The position numbers were made by a program, and so were the translations under genes. Below are positions 34,101 to 49,100 of a DNA stretch of 64,000 nucleotides, piece after piece. This DNA comes from Thuidium tamariscinum (taxonomy: Eukaryota; Streptophyta; Bryopsida; Hypnales; Thuidiaceae). Numbering within the stretch: position 1 is the stretch's first letter; each line of letters begins with the position of its first letter. Below the pieces are notes generated by a model, which worked only from the letters and a program-made list of their open reading frames with translations, was not told the DNA's origin and made no database searches. The stretch lies in contig OX344749.2 of assembly GCA_947034885.2 (NCBI GenBank), positions 2,929,501 through 2,993,500 on the forward strand. Direction: 5' to 3'.

Positions 34101-37100
34101 TGTTAATTAAATAAAACTTCAAGGCATTATTTTTAATTCAATTAAAAATCCCCAATTAAAATTACTTAATTAATTGTTTGGGGGAGTAAATTCACTCTGT
34201 AGAGTTGGATTCATTATATTTTTATTAATGTTAATAAAATTAAATTAAAAGGCATTATTTTAAATTCGATGAAAGAAATCCTAATTAAATTTTTTTTTTG
34301 AAAGGAGCACTGCTTTGCAATTTCAAATGACGTTCACAGCCATCCGTGGAAAACTTTTGCACTAAACACTTTAAAATTAATTTAAGGCTTTTTATGTTGT
34401 AGACTTGAATTGAGACTTTGAGAGTTCAAAATTTTTTCAAAGAACTTCAACTTCAATACTGCCAGCGATGTTTTTAAATAGAACTTGGTCCACAATTGAA
34501 CAAAACAACTAAATCATTCATAAATCTTTTATGGAATTAAAATACAATAATTACCCTGTTAGTGCATTTATTTTTGCGAATTACAAACCATGAGCAACCA
34601 GAACTTTGGATTCCTTATGATATATCCTAAAATTTAAATAAAAAACAAAAACAATGAATTAGTTTTTTCTTCTTTGAACGTTGATCTCCTGAATTATTGA
34701 TACTTTTATTTTTTAAGAATAGTTAGTTACATATTCTTGAAGTAATTATATACATTGTAAAGCTAAAAAATAACTTTCACATCCCTATATTCTACTAAAA
34801 TAAAATTGGTTAAATATGAACAACAAATTTCAAAAAACAATTATCTTTTGCAAGCTCATTTTGAGATGCATTGGTCATGTAAATGTGTTCTTCTTAAATT
34901 TTTGAATTGGAGAACATGCCATTTTAGTTTCATTTCAAACCTCTTGTAGAAATCATTTCATATTTCTTTCTAATTGGTAATTTTGGCAATAGAATCCTGT
35001 AGTCATTATCAAACAATGTTCACAATTTGAGGTCAAAATTATCATTTCCCAGAAACCACTTGATTGCTCATGGTTTCTGATTGGCAGAAACAAGTGCACT
35101 CCTTGTGAACAATTACAACGGTGAGATTGTTCTAGCAATCAAACTTCACAATCTCATAGAAAAGAATTTGAAGAAAATATTTACATTGCATTAAAGAATG
35201 AGTTCCATAAGTTTTTTCTTCAAAAAGATGCTTAAAAAGTTTGCAAAACAAGACTGCCCATTAGTTCCTCATTACAAATCCAAAATGGATTGGCTCCAAC
35301 CTTCACATGTACGCAAAATTGTACTCTACGTTTTTTTAAAACACGAGGAAATTATTTCAGTATTTTTTGGACATTTTCTTATGCTACCCAAAATCTTCTT
35401 CTCGGGGGTTGGGGTTGGGGTTGGGTTATGCCTTAAAAAAATAAGGATATAGGTGCGACCAACCACTATTTTAAAGGGGGGTATTACTTTTTTTTCTTTT
35501 TTTTTGACATGCTATTATTATGTAATTTTTTAATTCGGGATAATAGAAAAGGGGCTTGTATTACTTTTAATTTCAACTTTCTATGAATAAACTATATGGT
35601 ATTTTAGATTTAAAAAATATTCTACTATATTATTCACTATTCAGCCTACATGAAATCACAAAAACACATATATGAAAGTGAATGTAGTTCATGATGCTTT
35701 CAAGTTATAGTAGAAATTGGCAAAAGAAAGCTTTTTTTGTAAATGGAGTTACAATGATATTACTAATTTGAAAATTTACAAATGCATATCCAATTGTAAA
35801 AATGTCAAGTCATTACAATTTGGAAGCTCATTGTCATACAATATGGCATTAGGAAATACAACAAACATCAAACAGTTTCAAAGCCAAAATATGGAGTAAC
35901 AAATATAATGTCATTGTGTTTAAGAACACAAAGGGTGCACCCAAAATGTGCATGCATTAAAAAAACTGAAAGTTTGCACCTTCACTCTAACATTTTGTAC
36001 CATAACCGCCATTCAAAATTGCCTTCAAATGTAAGCCTGCATTGCAGCAAATATAGACAATTGCATCACACACTTGCAGCACATACAATTGCAAACGCAC
36101 ACACTTGCAATTGATGCCAACACACACAATTATAAACATACACAGTTGCAGCAAATACACACAATTGAAATTCGAAAGGAAAATGAGAAATGAACAACAT
36201 ATGAAGAATACATGCAAAAAGAAATCAAGAGAAATTCAGACCTGATCAGATAGGACGGTGGGATGGCGTAACCCAAACGCGGCTGGAAGGTTGCACTTTG
36301 CCTCCACGTGGAACTTCAACTTCCTTTCGAGCCCAACCATCTTGCAAAATGGTACGCAGTGCCTGCAGCTCAGTAATCGACATGTCTGCCAAAGATTTGG
36401 ACTACAATCCCTCACTGATGTCCAGTTCAAATTTCCATGTGCGAAAAACCCAAAATAAAGCACTCTCATACATTGAGAACAAGAATGAAATGTCTCGGGC
36501 ACGAGCTCGTGAAGTCTGGCGAGAGATGGGTCTTTTCTTCACCTGTTTGAATTCGGCCACTGCAATACGGAGTGCAGCAAACTCTGGAAGTCCTTGCAAT
36601 GCATCTCGCCACGCAGTGCAAGGCGCTGCTAGACGAGGTAGCTCCGGTCGCCCACCATCCTCTTCCACCGAATATAGCCAAATTTTAAAATTCAGCGCCA
36701 ACATCCGCACCCGTGAACCCTAGACCCTTGCTACAACGATTCGAGGGTAACAGCTTGTAGAAGAAAGCGCACGGAAAGGCAATTCCAGAACCCTAAACAC
36801 CTGTATGAAAACAAAACTATCTTCTGACACATACACACAAGGGTCAAGTTTGGCAAGGCAGCTCCAACTTCCCTAAAACCAAACCCTAAACCGGATTGGT
36901 GACGGAGTTCAGTCGACTACAGTAAGTCCAGTAACGGTAAACCCAACGCACAGTATAGTACTCTGTAAGTAGAGAGACAGTAAATCTCTTTGCTAGTTGT
37001 GTACACTATACAGTTTCAATTTGTAAGAGTACAGTAGTTAAGTCACACTAAGGATCCTAAAGAAGTAATTGAACTATAAGTATATTTGCTATAATATAAA

Positions 37101-40100
37101 TTATGTTCCTAGTAATAGGAATTTTTAATTTTTTAATTCTTAAGAATATGCCACTCACAAAGTATTAGAGAAAGTAGCTTTTTCAGACCTTTGGTCAATA
37201 AAATTAATATATAGGGGGCTATATTAGGACTAATGCAATTTCTGATGTAGCCTATTAATCCGTACCCTATATTACTTTAAACACTTCCAATGTCATTTTC
37301 TATACCCTATATTACTCAAAGCCCTTTTATAATTTTTTGGCCCTACGATTTTAAAATACCTAATCATTTGTTTGCACCTATATTGCTACTCCGTGCACTC
37401 ACTGCCCCCCCCCCCGAGATCTTCTTCTTTGGGTTACTGTACCTTAACTCTTGAACCTATCAAGAATTGAATTAAAAATTTATATCCTCAAAGGTCTTGC
37501 AAAATAACTAAACCTCAAAAAATGTGAGAATCTAAGAATCACATATCAAATACCTTTCATAACCCAAAAAATGTTTGTTACTTACTTTGTGGCATTTTCA
37601 CCTACGTTCTCAACTTATGTATTTTTTTAATAATTAAATATTAGATTAAAATTTCTTTAAAATGTTCAACTTCCCTTTCTATAAGAAGGGCATCATACTT
37701 CTATTCAATGTCTACGAATTCCAAGAGAATTCCTACATTAGCAACACATTGAAATTGTACTTATCATCCATTCAATTTGGTTTCTTTTTTCATTTTTATA
37801 ATAGAGTCACAAAATAGTGGTAAGCCACAAAGGATTTGCTCCATCACTTATCTTTATTAATTATTTGAGTTCCAACCTCATACATTTTTGAAAACATTCA
37901 CATTGTAATACTCTATTTACTTCCAATTGTTTTAGAATAATCCTAGTGGAAGTTCATTTCGCACAATTTTTGACACTTCAATTACTGAACTAATCGGTCA
38001 CGTTTAATTGTGTCTTGCATTTCATATGCCAAGTTCTTTGTTCTACCTAGACGTGAATCTTTAATGCACATAAATTTGTGCATAATGCAACTCATGGGCC
38101 TAATGCATGTATCATCAAATGGTACAAATACATTGTTTTTGATGAAATTCATACCAGTGAATTCGTCAACTAAATTTGTTTCTTGGGCACTTGATGATAC
38201 TCTCAATTGTTCATAATAGTTTGTTGTAAAATATACTTGAATGAATCCTTGAAACTCATGTGAAAAAAATGCCGTTATTTTTCCTTTGAAAGGTGTGCCC
38301 AATGCATTATCATGCTTCACTACAACATCATCCCCAACTTCGTAAAAGAAAATGCCTAGAATACACCTTCTGTGCTTATATATGTATGGTATGTGATTGA
38401 TATCCATGTGTGGATGTTGATGATGCAAATAAGAAGATATAATGGAATCAGCTTGCTCTGGTTTATTATGCAGAGGACTGATTATGATACCCTTTGTACT
38501 CGCTGTCATAGCACAAGCATTCATTGGTGGGCACTTCAACAATTTCATCACCATCACAGCTTTTGCCTTCGTAGATACTCTAAGGCAACCATTACCATGG
38601 ACCGGTGGACATAGCGCATCACTAGCATCGTCATCTGCAACTTCTTCAGAATGCCAATATGACTTGTGTATTTCTACAAGTGCTCGTTCTGAGGTCTCCA
38701 AATTGTCACATTCCAGGTACTTGAATGTACTAACCGTTTGAAATAGTCTTCGAGAGCAGAACTTTATGAACGTTGCTTCAACATTTTTCTAGTTCGTGTT
38801 CATGTCAGTAAATTTTCGAATTTCTCGCTCATATGGGAAACACCAATATACATCACTATGTCCAAAATGTCTTACATCTTCCAATATGTGTCCCGCTCCA
38901 GCAACATGTTCCAAAGGTCTACCATTTGGACCATCCAATTCTTCTCCAAGGACTCGCCATTTTTGCAATAATTGTTGAACGACAAGTAGGTCATCCTCTG
39001 TCCAACCTCTTGACCTTGTATAGTTGAAAAAATAGTGCGCTATATCCACAAGATACAATCCCTGTGTACTGCGCTCTTTCAAGTATTTTCCTTTTAATTT
39101 ATGGAAAATTATAGGTAACACCCATTGTACAAGCTTCTGAAATTCTTCAGCCGTGTAAGTTTCGTGGTTGGTTATTGGATCATAGGGCCACTGGCTTTGT
39201 TTTAATTCAGCTACACGTGCTTGTGTAACTGACTTGCAAGCTGACTTGACAATATCGAAGATTTGATTCTTGCGTTCATGCTTCTCTACATCTTCAAAAA
39301 AAACTTTAGTATATGTTTTGAAGAGGTTCAATCCCATAATGTGCATGATGTCAAACACTAAATCTTTTGACACGTCGAATCCATATAAGTGGTACAACCG
39401 CCACAACTGTGATTCTCCAGAGATACCAGAAACTTTGCTACGGCGCTCCCTTTCTTCTCGTTCGTCACTATAAACATTCCACTCCCGTACACCTTGGAAT
39501 AGCTCTTGTGCTGTCCTCCTCGGAGGTGGATTGAGAACTTGTTCATGGTTTTTGTCATAAGCATATTTTCCTCCACCCATCTCAATATAGCTCATTTTAC
39601 AACGTCTACATCCAGCTGGCCCAGAGCTCTTCAATCTCCCAATTTTGCATTGTGCAACATGATCTCCTGTTACTAACATCAAGAATGCTCGAATAACTGG
39701 CACATTTTCTGAAGTTGATAGAAACCTACTAATTCTAGCAACTGGATAGTTGTACTTGCATTTAATGCCTTCTAAATATAGCATCTCTAGCTCTTCCACA
39801 AATGGTTGTAAAAAAGAAGAAATGTTTTTCTTCATGCGTTGAATATTGAAGTCTACATTATTGCCCAATGGAATGAACAATACAGGCAATAGAGAAATGT
39901 CTGATGAGGTCCCAGCGTTCAACACTGTAACATTCAGAATCCAACAACCACGAGACCTTTTCCCAGTCACATTGAAACCATCCCAGTGTGCCCCCAAAGC
40001 AACATTACGTGGATCTCCTTTCACCATCAACTTGGGCTTCACAATATGCTTTCTACAACTCCAACATCGAAATTCATATTGTTGTAATTCGGAGTTCCAA

Positions 40101-43100
40101 TTACTCTCCAATTCATCACATTTGGTTGGATAAGCAGAATATGCCATGCGACATTGTTGATTTGGACAATGAACAGCTAATTCCCATTCATGTTGGGGAT
40201 TCCACCAATCCTGAGTCTCTCTTACTTTTTCACCATCCCAGAAATTTTGAATGTGAAGTGGAGGTGCTCTTTTATTGAGCCATCGATCTCGATTGTCCCA
40301 CATAGACAACATTTGAGTGCACATAATTCTTGACAACATGATTGATTGTAATTGTGAAGAAATAGGCAAGTAATCAAAGGCTACCATTTCCCCCCTCAAT
40401 GTCCCACACTCGGTGCATGTTTGACCGTGAATATTGCATAATCGCTTCAACTTGGTAGGACCACTGCATTCACACCGTGATGCAGCATTCCTTTCATAAG
40501 TATCATCCTCGTTGGGTTTCAAAAGAATTGGCTCGTGCGGATACTCTTCTGTGCCCAAACACATCCTCCATCTCTGTGGCTCAATCATGCCCCACTTCTT
40601 GTACATAGTGAGGAGCCTTTTGAAAGACGACGGTGCAGTGGATGGACCTTCCAAATCTCCTTTCCAATCCATTGGCATTTTCCTCAGTACATCACCTAGT
40701 TTTTCTTTCCCTCTCTCCATTGGTATTTCGAGTCCAGAAAACATTTGATCAAGCATATAGTCTTGCAATTCAATTGACATTTTCTTGTTATCCCATTCTG
40801 CTTGTACTTTAATCAAGACATGCTTCAGCATAGTTTTCATTTCATCAATTGCATTCAAATCTTGTAATTCATTTTCATCTACATGTCCCCCTTCTTCTTG
40901 TGTTCTTGGGTGTAATGGAGCTTCAGCTGACTGAGATGGAGAAAAGGTTGTTTCCAATGGCACCAGATCTTCTAATTGTACTGCACCCATATCAACATTT
41001 GTGGCTTCAGGAATTGATGGATCTACATCTTCTGCTACAGAAGAGCCATGCAATGCTTCTTCTCTTTGTGATCGGATTCTACTTTCTTGTTCACGTTGTT
41101 GATGTGCACGAAATGTCCTCTTGTCTACATATTTCCCTTCTTGGGTGTTTGTTTTGCATTGAAAACAACTACAAAATTTGGGTCTGACAGGACAATTTCC
41201 TTGACCTCTGCGCCTCATTCTTGAGTTCAAATAGTTTTATATAAGAAAAATATGTGTATGTAAGTATCCAAAATACAGAATAAATAATAAAGGTAATTGT
41301 TGCATTACTCTTATTCAAAAATGTATACTACATCCCAGACACTCTCATTCTTAATATAGTCAAATATCAACAGAAAATAGAGTTCATTATATATTAATAT
41401 AAGGAAAATCAATTTTTTCTGGGAACAATAATTTTTTATTCCATAGTGAGGTTCTTATATACTATGCTTTAATAAAGTAAAAGAGTTGGTGTGTTTTTAC
41501 TTTTGATAGAACTGAGACATTTTTAAGAAAGTAAAATAAATACTTCTACTACAACTTAACAATCACTAGAATTCAATGATTACATTTGTTGTGCATCCAA
41601 AATAATTCTTCTAATTTTGCAAGTTCTGAATTTTAATATACATTGGTAGATCATGAGATTGCAAAAAATGTCTGTGTATAGTAGCATGCAAATTTTGTGA
41701 AGATTAAAATTTATACAATGTTTTTTTAGTTTATTTTCCAATTTCTGATTGAAGTCGCTAAATACAAAAAAGAATGTATTGCACAACACTCACGTCCAAT
41801 TCTTTTAGAAATTTTTCAGTTAGTATTCACTAAAATGTTAAGGTACTTGAAGATGCTCTAGCATGCTCAAAAAAGAACCAAATTTTAACCGGAAAATTGT
41901 GGGAAATTTGCAATGATGTGTACTGTAGCTTTACAGTACTTAAAGAATGAATAGTTTAAATTCATATAACAATTTGGATCTCATTTATTCACTATTTATT
42001 AAAGCATAGATAACCACAATAAGATATTCACAATTCTTTGGCATAAGAGTCCTGGGGAGGACACTTCTTGTATATTTGGGGGATCCACGTGCGGCGGTGG
42101 GGTATTTTTAGGGGGGCTATCAATTACTTGTAATCATTGCTTGGCAACATTAAAAGAGCCCCTATTTTACCATAAAGCGGAAAAATCAGCCATATTATCA
42201 TCCCTATTTTATTTTTAAAACACTTTGCCTTTTTAATGTCCCCTATTTTATATGTAAATTTTTTATAAATTTTTCCTAAGATTATTTAAATGTACCCTAT
42301 ATTCCGCCGCACATAGGTTATTAAAAAATGGGAAGTGTCCTCCCCTAGATAAGGGTGAAGTTGAAGCAATAAATTAGTTTAGAAATTGAAGTTGTGTAAA
42401 ATACAATATCTCTTCACTGATCATGAAGTTTTGTTTCTAATAAATACCATTAACTAAAAGTTTTTATTTTCGAAAATGGTAGTTACACTATGTAGTAGAC
42501 AATGTAGAGAAAACATCAAAATCTTTGTATGATTTTCAAGCACAAATGCGTGTTTATAATGAAGTAGAGTTAAATGTGATTCCAATAGAATGTGCAATTT
42601 AAAAATCTATTCATTTTTTAGCATGCACCTAGATTTTGAAATTCTTCTAATCCTGAAGCGCTCCGACGTCCATATTGTGGGCAATGAATAGAGCGCTTGC
42701 AGGGGTTGTATAGCCTAGCAAAGTTTTCATTCATCCATTACAGAACTTGAATCTTGAAGAAAAAAACCTTCTTTAATGATCAATTTCTTGAAATTGCAAT
42801 AATTGATATTTCTATAAAAGGATATAAGCCAAAAGGTGTATAAATTTGAAAAAGGATTGAAGCGTTTAGGGGTTAATCCTTGAATGCCAAAGGCCATTTT
42901 ATGTAGGAACCACTCAAAACTATTTTGTTTGTTGCTTTCATTTAAGGAAACAAACAATTCTCTTTATCAAAATGTAACTGTACAATCTTGCACTTAATTA
43001 GTATCAAATTATGTATTAAAGATTTCATCAAATTTGATCATAAGTATTGAAAGATAGAAACATTCAAAGTAGGAAAAAAAAATTTCTTGGAGCACTACAA

Positions 43101-46100
43101 ACTTAGATGACTTTGATAGCCACTTGTAAACAAAATTTGTACTATACACTTTGATTTCCAAAGTTTTTGCCTTACAAAGTTGACTTCGGGGTCCAAAAAA
43201 AACAATTTCAAGAAAAAAACACTTCATTTTTTATTGTTTAAAAATTTGTGAAGTAGAAGTCGGTCCAAAATTAAACAAAGAACTAAATCATTAATAACTC
43301 TTATAAGGAACTGGAATACAATAATTACAACGGTGACATTGTTCTAAAAAGTAAATGTAATTTTATTATGCAATTTTTTCTAAAAATTTGTAAGAGGTTT
43401 AAAATGTAAAAGTTTGTTAAAATTTAAAATTTTTTTAGTAAATCTGTCTACCAAGTAGATTGCAAGATATTTGTATCTGAATTGACAGAAATCCTTTTTT
43501 TATCCTTTCAAATATTTGGACAGCTGCACTTCATATGGTCACATTTGTATGAAGAAATGTCCAAAATGGTTGTAATTCTTTAAAATTTATTCTTCAAAGA
43601 AAGTTGGCTACACGCTTGAGAAATTTCAAATCATTTGGAATTGTACAACATATACAAAAAAATAGTAAGTGGGAAGAAGTAGGCAATGATTGAGAACACT
43701 AAATTGTTGAAAATTTATTTATAGAATTTGAAAGTGCTAATTCCAATGGCTATAATGTTGTAATAAACAATCTATGCCTAATTAAAAATAATTATGATTT
43801 CTATATTCACGATTTCGTGCAAGAATATCCATTCTAATCTAGACTTTTTCAGTGTTGAGGGCTCTTGAAAATGAGTTACAAATACACTAGGACTTGGAAG
43901 ACAAATCACAGTAGAAACCCATTTAAAAGAATTGTAGAGTAGATTTTGAAAAGCCGTGAATTGATTGGGGTTATGCATCGTAGATCTTTCAGCCTCATAT
44001 TTTTTTGGTGACCAGTTTTTTATAATTGATATACAAAAAGTGAATTGAAATTCATGTATATAATTTATACACTCTCATGATCAAACATTATAGTCTTGCA
44101 ACTTATAAGTGATATTGTGTTTTTTTTTTCTCCTATGTGATCTTGAGCATGTCTAGTTTGAATTTGTAAGGTTACATTTTAAGTGAAATTGATACAACTT
44201 ATTAAAATGTTGACTTTTTGTTCAATTTAGAGCAAAATTCGAGAGGCTCAAAATACACCTTGGGCATTTAGGTGTTCAATTAAATTTTTGAAACACTTTC
44301 TTTGAGAACCTCTTAAGGTAGAAGGCTCTTAAATGGACCGGTTTCTAAAATGGTGCCCTATCTTAAATTTACAGTAGTTAGACCATCCCCACTGCAGCTC
44401 AGAATTTGGCTCAAACTAGGTATTTGGCCGGGTCAGCCAACTATCTGTACCCTAAACCCCACGCAAAATCAGACTCAAAATATGGTTGGGCGCGGCCAAA
44501 TTTACTGGGCAGACGGGAAAATACTCAGTTTTAGCCAGGGGCCGGAAGGGAGTTTGACTGCACTTTTGACCCCGATTCATGTGCTCACTGAAAAATACGA
44601 CACTCCTTTATTAATACAACAATTTCAATTTCAAAGGTTTTAGAAATTAAAAGATTAAGAAAATTATTTTGCTTAATTTTGTCTTGATAACTTTAGCAAA
44701 TGGGACAAGCACGTGAAAACCATCAATATAAGCAATTAACATAGTTTGAAACTTCTTTTTCCTAAAAATGATATTTCTGTAGTATTAGTAAGTAAAAATC
44801 ATGAATGTTAAAAAAAAATTAGTTTATTTGGATGTGGTTTGTAATTTCTTTGCCTTTTCAAAGTGACGGCTCTTTAAACCACTGAAAATGTCACATAAGT
44901 TGACCCTATATCAAAATTTGCATAAATGAATAGTTACCAAATGAGAGTTAAGTATGTGTCCTTCACATGCATCAACGAATCAAAGGTAAGCATTTGAAGG
45001 ACACATGAACTGAAGTCTAAGGACACATTAAGGGCCGGTTTATATTGGGCCTGAGGCCAAATGGAAGGTCGGCCGGATTTGACTTCAATCCGGCCTTCAA
45101 TCCGGCCCCAATTTCCCATCCGGCCCTTGTTAATATAAACCCCTTGGGCCGGATTCTGAAGCCCAATTTCCGATTCATGTGCTCACTGATTTTCTCATTG
45201 CTCGATAAAATCAATTAACATATTCAAAAACAACTTAAAAATATGCATGTTTATTTTTTCTCTTCTTTTAATCTTTATTGAAAAATAAACAAAAAAAAAT
45301 ATTTTTTTGTTTTTTTAATTTTCTTCCTATTTATTTTACTTCTAAAACAAAAATATTGTTTTTTTACAAATTTTTTACCTTACAAAATTGGTAGGAGGTG
45401 GTGCAAATCTAATGAACCATTCAAAGATGTATAAGATGGACTATCAAGGAAAAAAATTCATTAAAATTTCATACAATCTAGCACTAGAATGGCTATAGAA
45501 AGAGGTTTCAAATGTTTAAAAGGAAGATGGAAGATTTGATGTGCTACTAATTTACAAAATTGATTTACGCTAAATTATAAAATGACTTTTATTAAATGCC
45601 AAATTCAACTTTATTCTTCCTAAACTTGTTTGAAGGAGTTCAACTTCTTTGAAAAGTCAATAAGATCTTAAATGGTAGCTTGAAAAGTGGACTACCATAT
45701 TTTGCTAAAAATATTTTGAAATATAAAAATATAATACAGTGTCCAAATGTTGCGTTCTTTGGTCTATAGAACATTCCTTTCACGTCCCAACAATGAAATA
45801 GAGAAATATGAACTATTTTTAATGGTAATTTTTAGCAAGTAAACAATTAAATTTATTCAAATCGTTAAACAAAATGTATATTTTTTAAATTTAACCATTT
45901 GAGGTTAATTTAATTTTTAATTTTTAAAAATTAGTATGTTATTATTATGAAGATTAAAATGATTTAAATAATTATTTGAACTATAAATTTTTGAATAATC
46001 ATTTAAATTAAAATTATATTAATAATTATTTAAGTTAATAATTATTTGAATTAAAATTCATACTCCCTGATACTCCCTGTTTGATTAATATAAACAGAAC

Positions 46101-49100
46101 CAGTGATTAATCATCACATTAAATATTAGTTATTCAAATAATTATTCAAATAACTAATAATTAATTATCTAAAACAATAATTATTTGAATTAAAATTCAT
46201 ACTCCTTGATACTCCCTGTTTGATTAAGCAAAACATACTGAGCGGCCCAGTTGTTAAAAAAAACAAAAACAAAAAACATACTGACTGCAAAAACAAAAAG
46301 CCGCTTTAAGACAAACAAGTAAGAAAAAAAAATAGAGATTTTATGAAAACAAAAGTGAAGTTTAAAAAATTGAAGGTAGAGATTTCTTTGATCCAACGGA
46401 GGAGCCCAATCCGGCCCTAGATGGGAGTTCCGGCCACCCCAAACCTTGTCCCGATTACTCCCTTGGGGCCGAATGGTTTGGCGCCAAAACCATGCCACCT
46501 AAGACGACATGTAGGATGAGTTATAGTTCTGGCCGGCCCCAAGTATAAATCCCTTGGGCCGAATTTGGAGAAATTGAGTGATCCTATTGGTTCAAACTTG
46601 GAGAGTTCCGGCCGGCCTTCAATCCGGCCCCAAATATAAACCGGCCCTAATTAACCCCTAAGCGCTCGATCGACCATTTTGTGGTCGATGCCCAGCTTGG
46701 GCGGGCTGCCCAACCCACAAAAACAGGGAATTTTGAATTCTGAAATTTTGACAAATGACTTCAAGCAATTTACTACACTTTTTCATAAAAACTTACACAA
46801 ACATTTTATTGACTGCCATTGATTTATTTTTTGGAAATTCCTCACTTCAGTTTTAGCTCTGAAAATTTTCATGGCCACATTTTGACGCCAATGTATAGTC
46901 GCCAAGTGGAATGTTGGGAATACTGCCCGGGACTTGGAGAACATTTTGAATGCTGGGTACTACTCTTCAAAAATACGGGACCCGTTTCACATCACTGGCT
47001 TGTCAGGAACAAAAATAGGCAAACCCTGATAATAGCAAGCTCAAAGCGCAAGTCTCTAGACGCTAAAATCAACAAAGTTGGTGGTGTCAGCCATGGCAGT
47101 TGGCTGCACCGTTCAGTTGAACGGCTCCTTCTAAGTGAAGATGAACTACTTGGACACTTGCTACAACAAGAAGACACCAAAATGCAACACGAAAGTGAAA
47201 GCAAACTGCATTTAGCGGCTTCTACAGGCTATATTTGATAACCATACATAATGCAATGCTAAATTACTTCACTAATAGAAACTAATCACATGCTCTCATC
47301 CTAACGTGCAATGCTAAAACTGAGAGCAAGTAGGTGAAATCTGCCTTTACAGTAATGGCAACATCTACCTAAAATTTGATTGCATAGTATAGAAAGCAAC
47401 TACCTAAAATCAAACAAACAACACCTCTTTCAAAAAACACAAGGACCTAGTATGGATTCCTCTACTTCTCCTCCTTTGCTGCCAATTCCTCCTTCTCTTG
47501 CTCACTCTGCACACATCATACGTCAATGGGCAATCAATGAATCCATTGCCCTCAAAGGAGTCGGTTGCGTCAAGTGTGTATTGTGTGCAAAAAAAGAACA
47601 AATTGTTATTGTGCCCTATGCTCGTTTCAGTGGATGTGCTACACACGTGGGTGCTACATGAGAATGCACCACCCTACTGGTACATTCTAGATGAATAAAG
47701 GTAATTCACAATTAATATTTCTAAACCCTTTGGTGTCTTTTGTTTTTACTAAATCACCTTATAAAATATGAATTTAGTATACCTCCATATTTATGCCTAT
47801 GATTTTAGAGTTCTAAATTTATTAACAATTTCTTTTAAGCCCTTCATATTGATAATTACATTTTTATGATTCTAGAATTCCAAATTTATTCCCTATTTTT
47901 TTGAGTCTTTCATGTAGATAATCACATTTTCTATGATTATATAATTCCAAATTAATTCCCTATTTTTTTTAAGTCCTTCATATCGATAATTACATTTCCT
48001 ATGATCATATAATTCCAAATTTATTCCCTATTTTTTCTTAGTCTTTCATATTGATAATTATATTTTCTATGATTTGGAGATTTGAATGAATTAGTCAATA
48101 TGTATGACCAACATGACTAAGTCATGTATAGGAGAGGGCTCATAAACCGCTCAGGCTTTTGCACATGTCCATTAGGAGGCTCTGAAATGGATAGTTGATT
48201 GTCAAAAAATGAATTGTGGATTACATTGAAGCATACTAAGATTTGTTTTTTGCTAATTGAATGGATGGTTTCAGAGTCCCAATGGCGTCATTCTCAACTA
48301 AAGGGATGTTCCCACTTGCTTGTAGTTATGGATGTGGAATTTAGTTAGGACTGGTTTAGTAAAAGAACCCGTTTGCTTTTCACTTGCAGAGGTTTGGAAG
48401 CGGAAGCTAAAACTTGGAGCCCTTGGATGCGTGCGAGTGATGACATTAGAGGCATTTTAATACGTAATGCCTGACATGGTGGAGAACTGAAGTGGACCGT
48501 TCAGAATTAGCAGACTGTGAGGAGAGGTGGGGTAAGGTGGGTACACCCAAAATCGCGCAGTGCCTGAAAGCGCTCTGTACAACGTGCATACATTTTCAGA
48601 ATCAGTCATGTACCCAGACTGTAGATGGCGCTTTCATAAACACACTTTGACTGTTAATAACTTTTGCATACGGTATCCAAATCCACTGTTCTTTGGTGCG
48701 TTGGAACATGCTTTCACTCACCAACAAGACTGTAAAAAAATTTGAACAACATAATAACAGGAATTAGGCACAGTATGAGGAAGTGGCGCTTTTAGGTGTA
48801 CCCACCTTATAGAATACTTTTCGGACGATGGCTACAGGAGAGGGCTCTAAAACCGAGCGGGCATTTTCAACCATCCAGTAGGGGCTCTAAGATGGACACG
48901 TGAACTTTTGGAAAATGAACTCTAGATGATAATGGAGGTGGATGAGATTTGTTTGTACTTCTTAAATGGATGGTTTAGTTGGCCCACTTGGTTCATTCCT
49001 AACTAAGTGGCTAGGTGTCTATAAATTTAATTTAGAAATAAAATTCATTGTTAAACTATCTTCTTACAACTATTGAAAAATCTGAAATAATGATTAAATC

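Noticed and set aside
35404..35427. GGGGTT telomere-like run as a former chromosome end
   Set aside because: Only about four units; simple microsatellite growth is sufficient.
24720..41230. A nuclear genetic code with UAG as glutamine (as in some green algae)
   Set aside because: The receptor kinase ORF has normal stop use and needs no UAG decoding, and the gene family and intron pattern point to streptophytes. Decay by deamination is simpler.
36800..42400. CACTA terminal repeats for the Tnp2 element
   Set aside because: CACTA/TAGTG words near 37004 and 41444 do not continue into matching inverted repeats and lack a shared 3-base flank.
46190..46498. 102-codon ORF in the Harbinger-like element
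   Set aside because: Phe/Val-rich translation of AT-rich DNA; no transposase motif.
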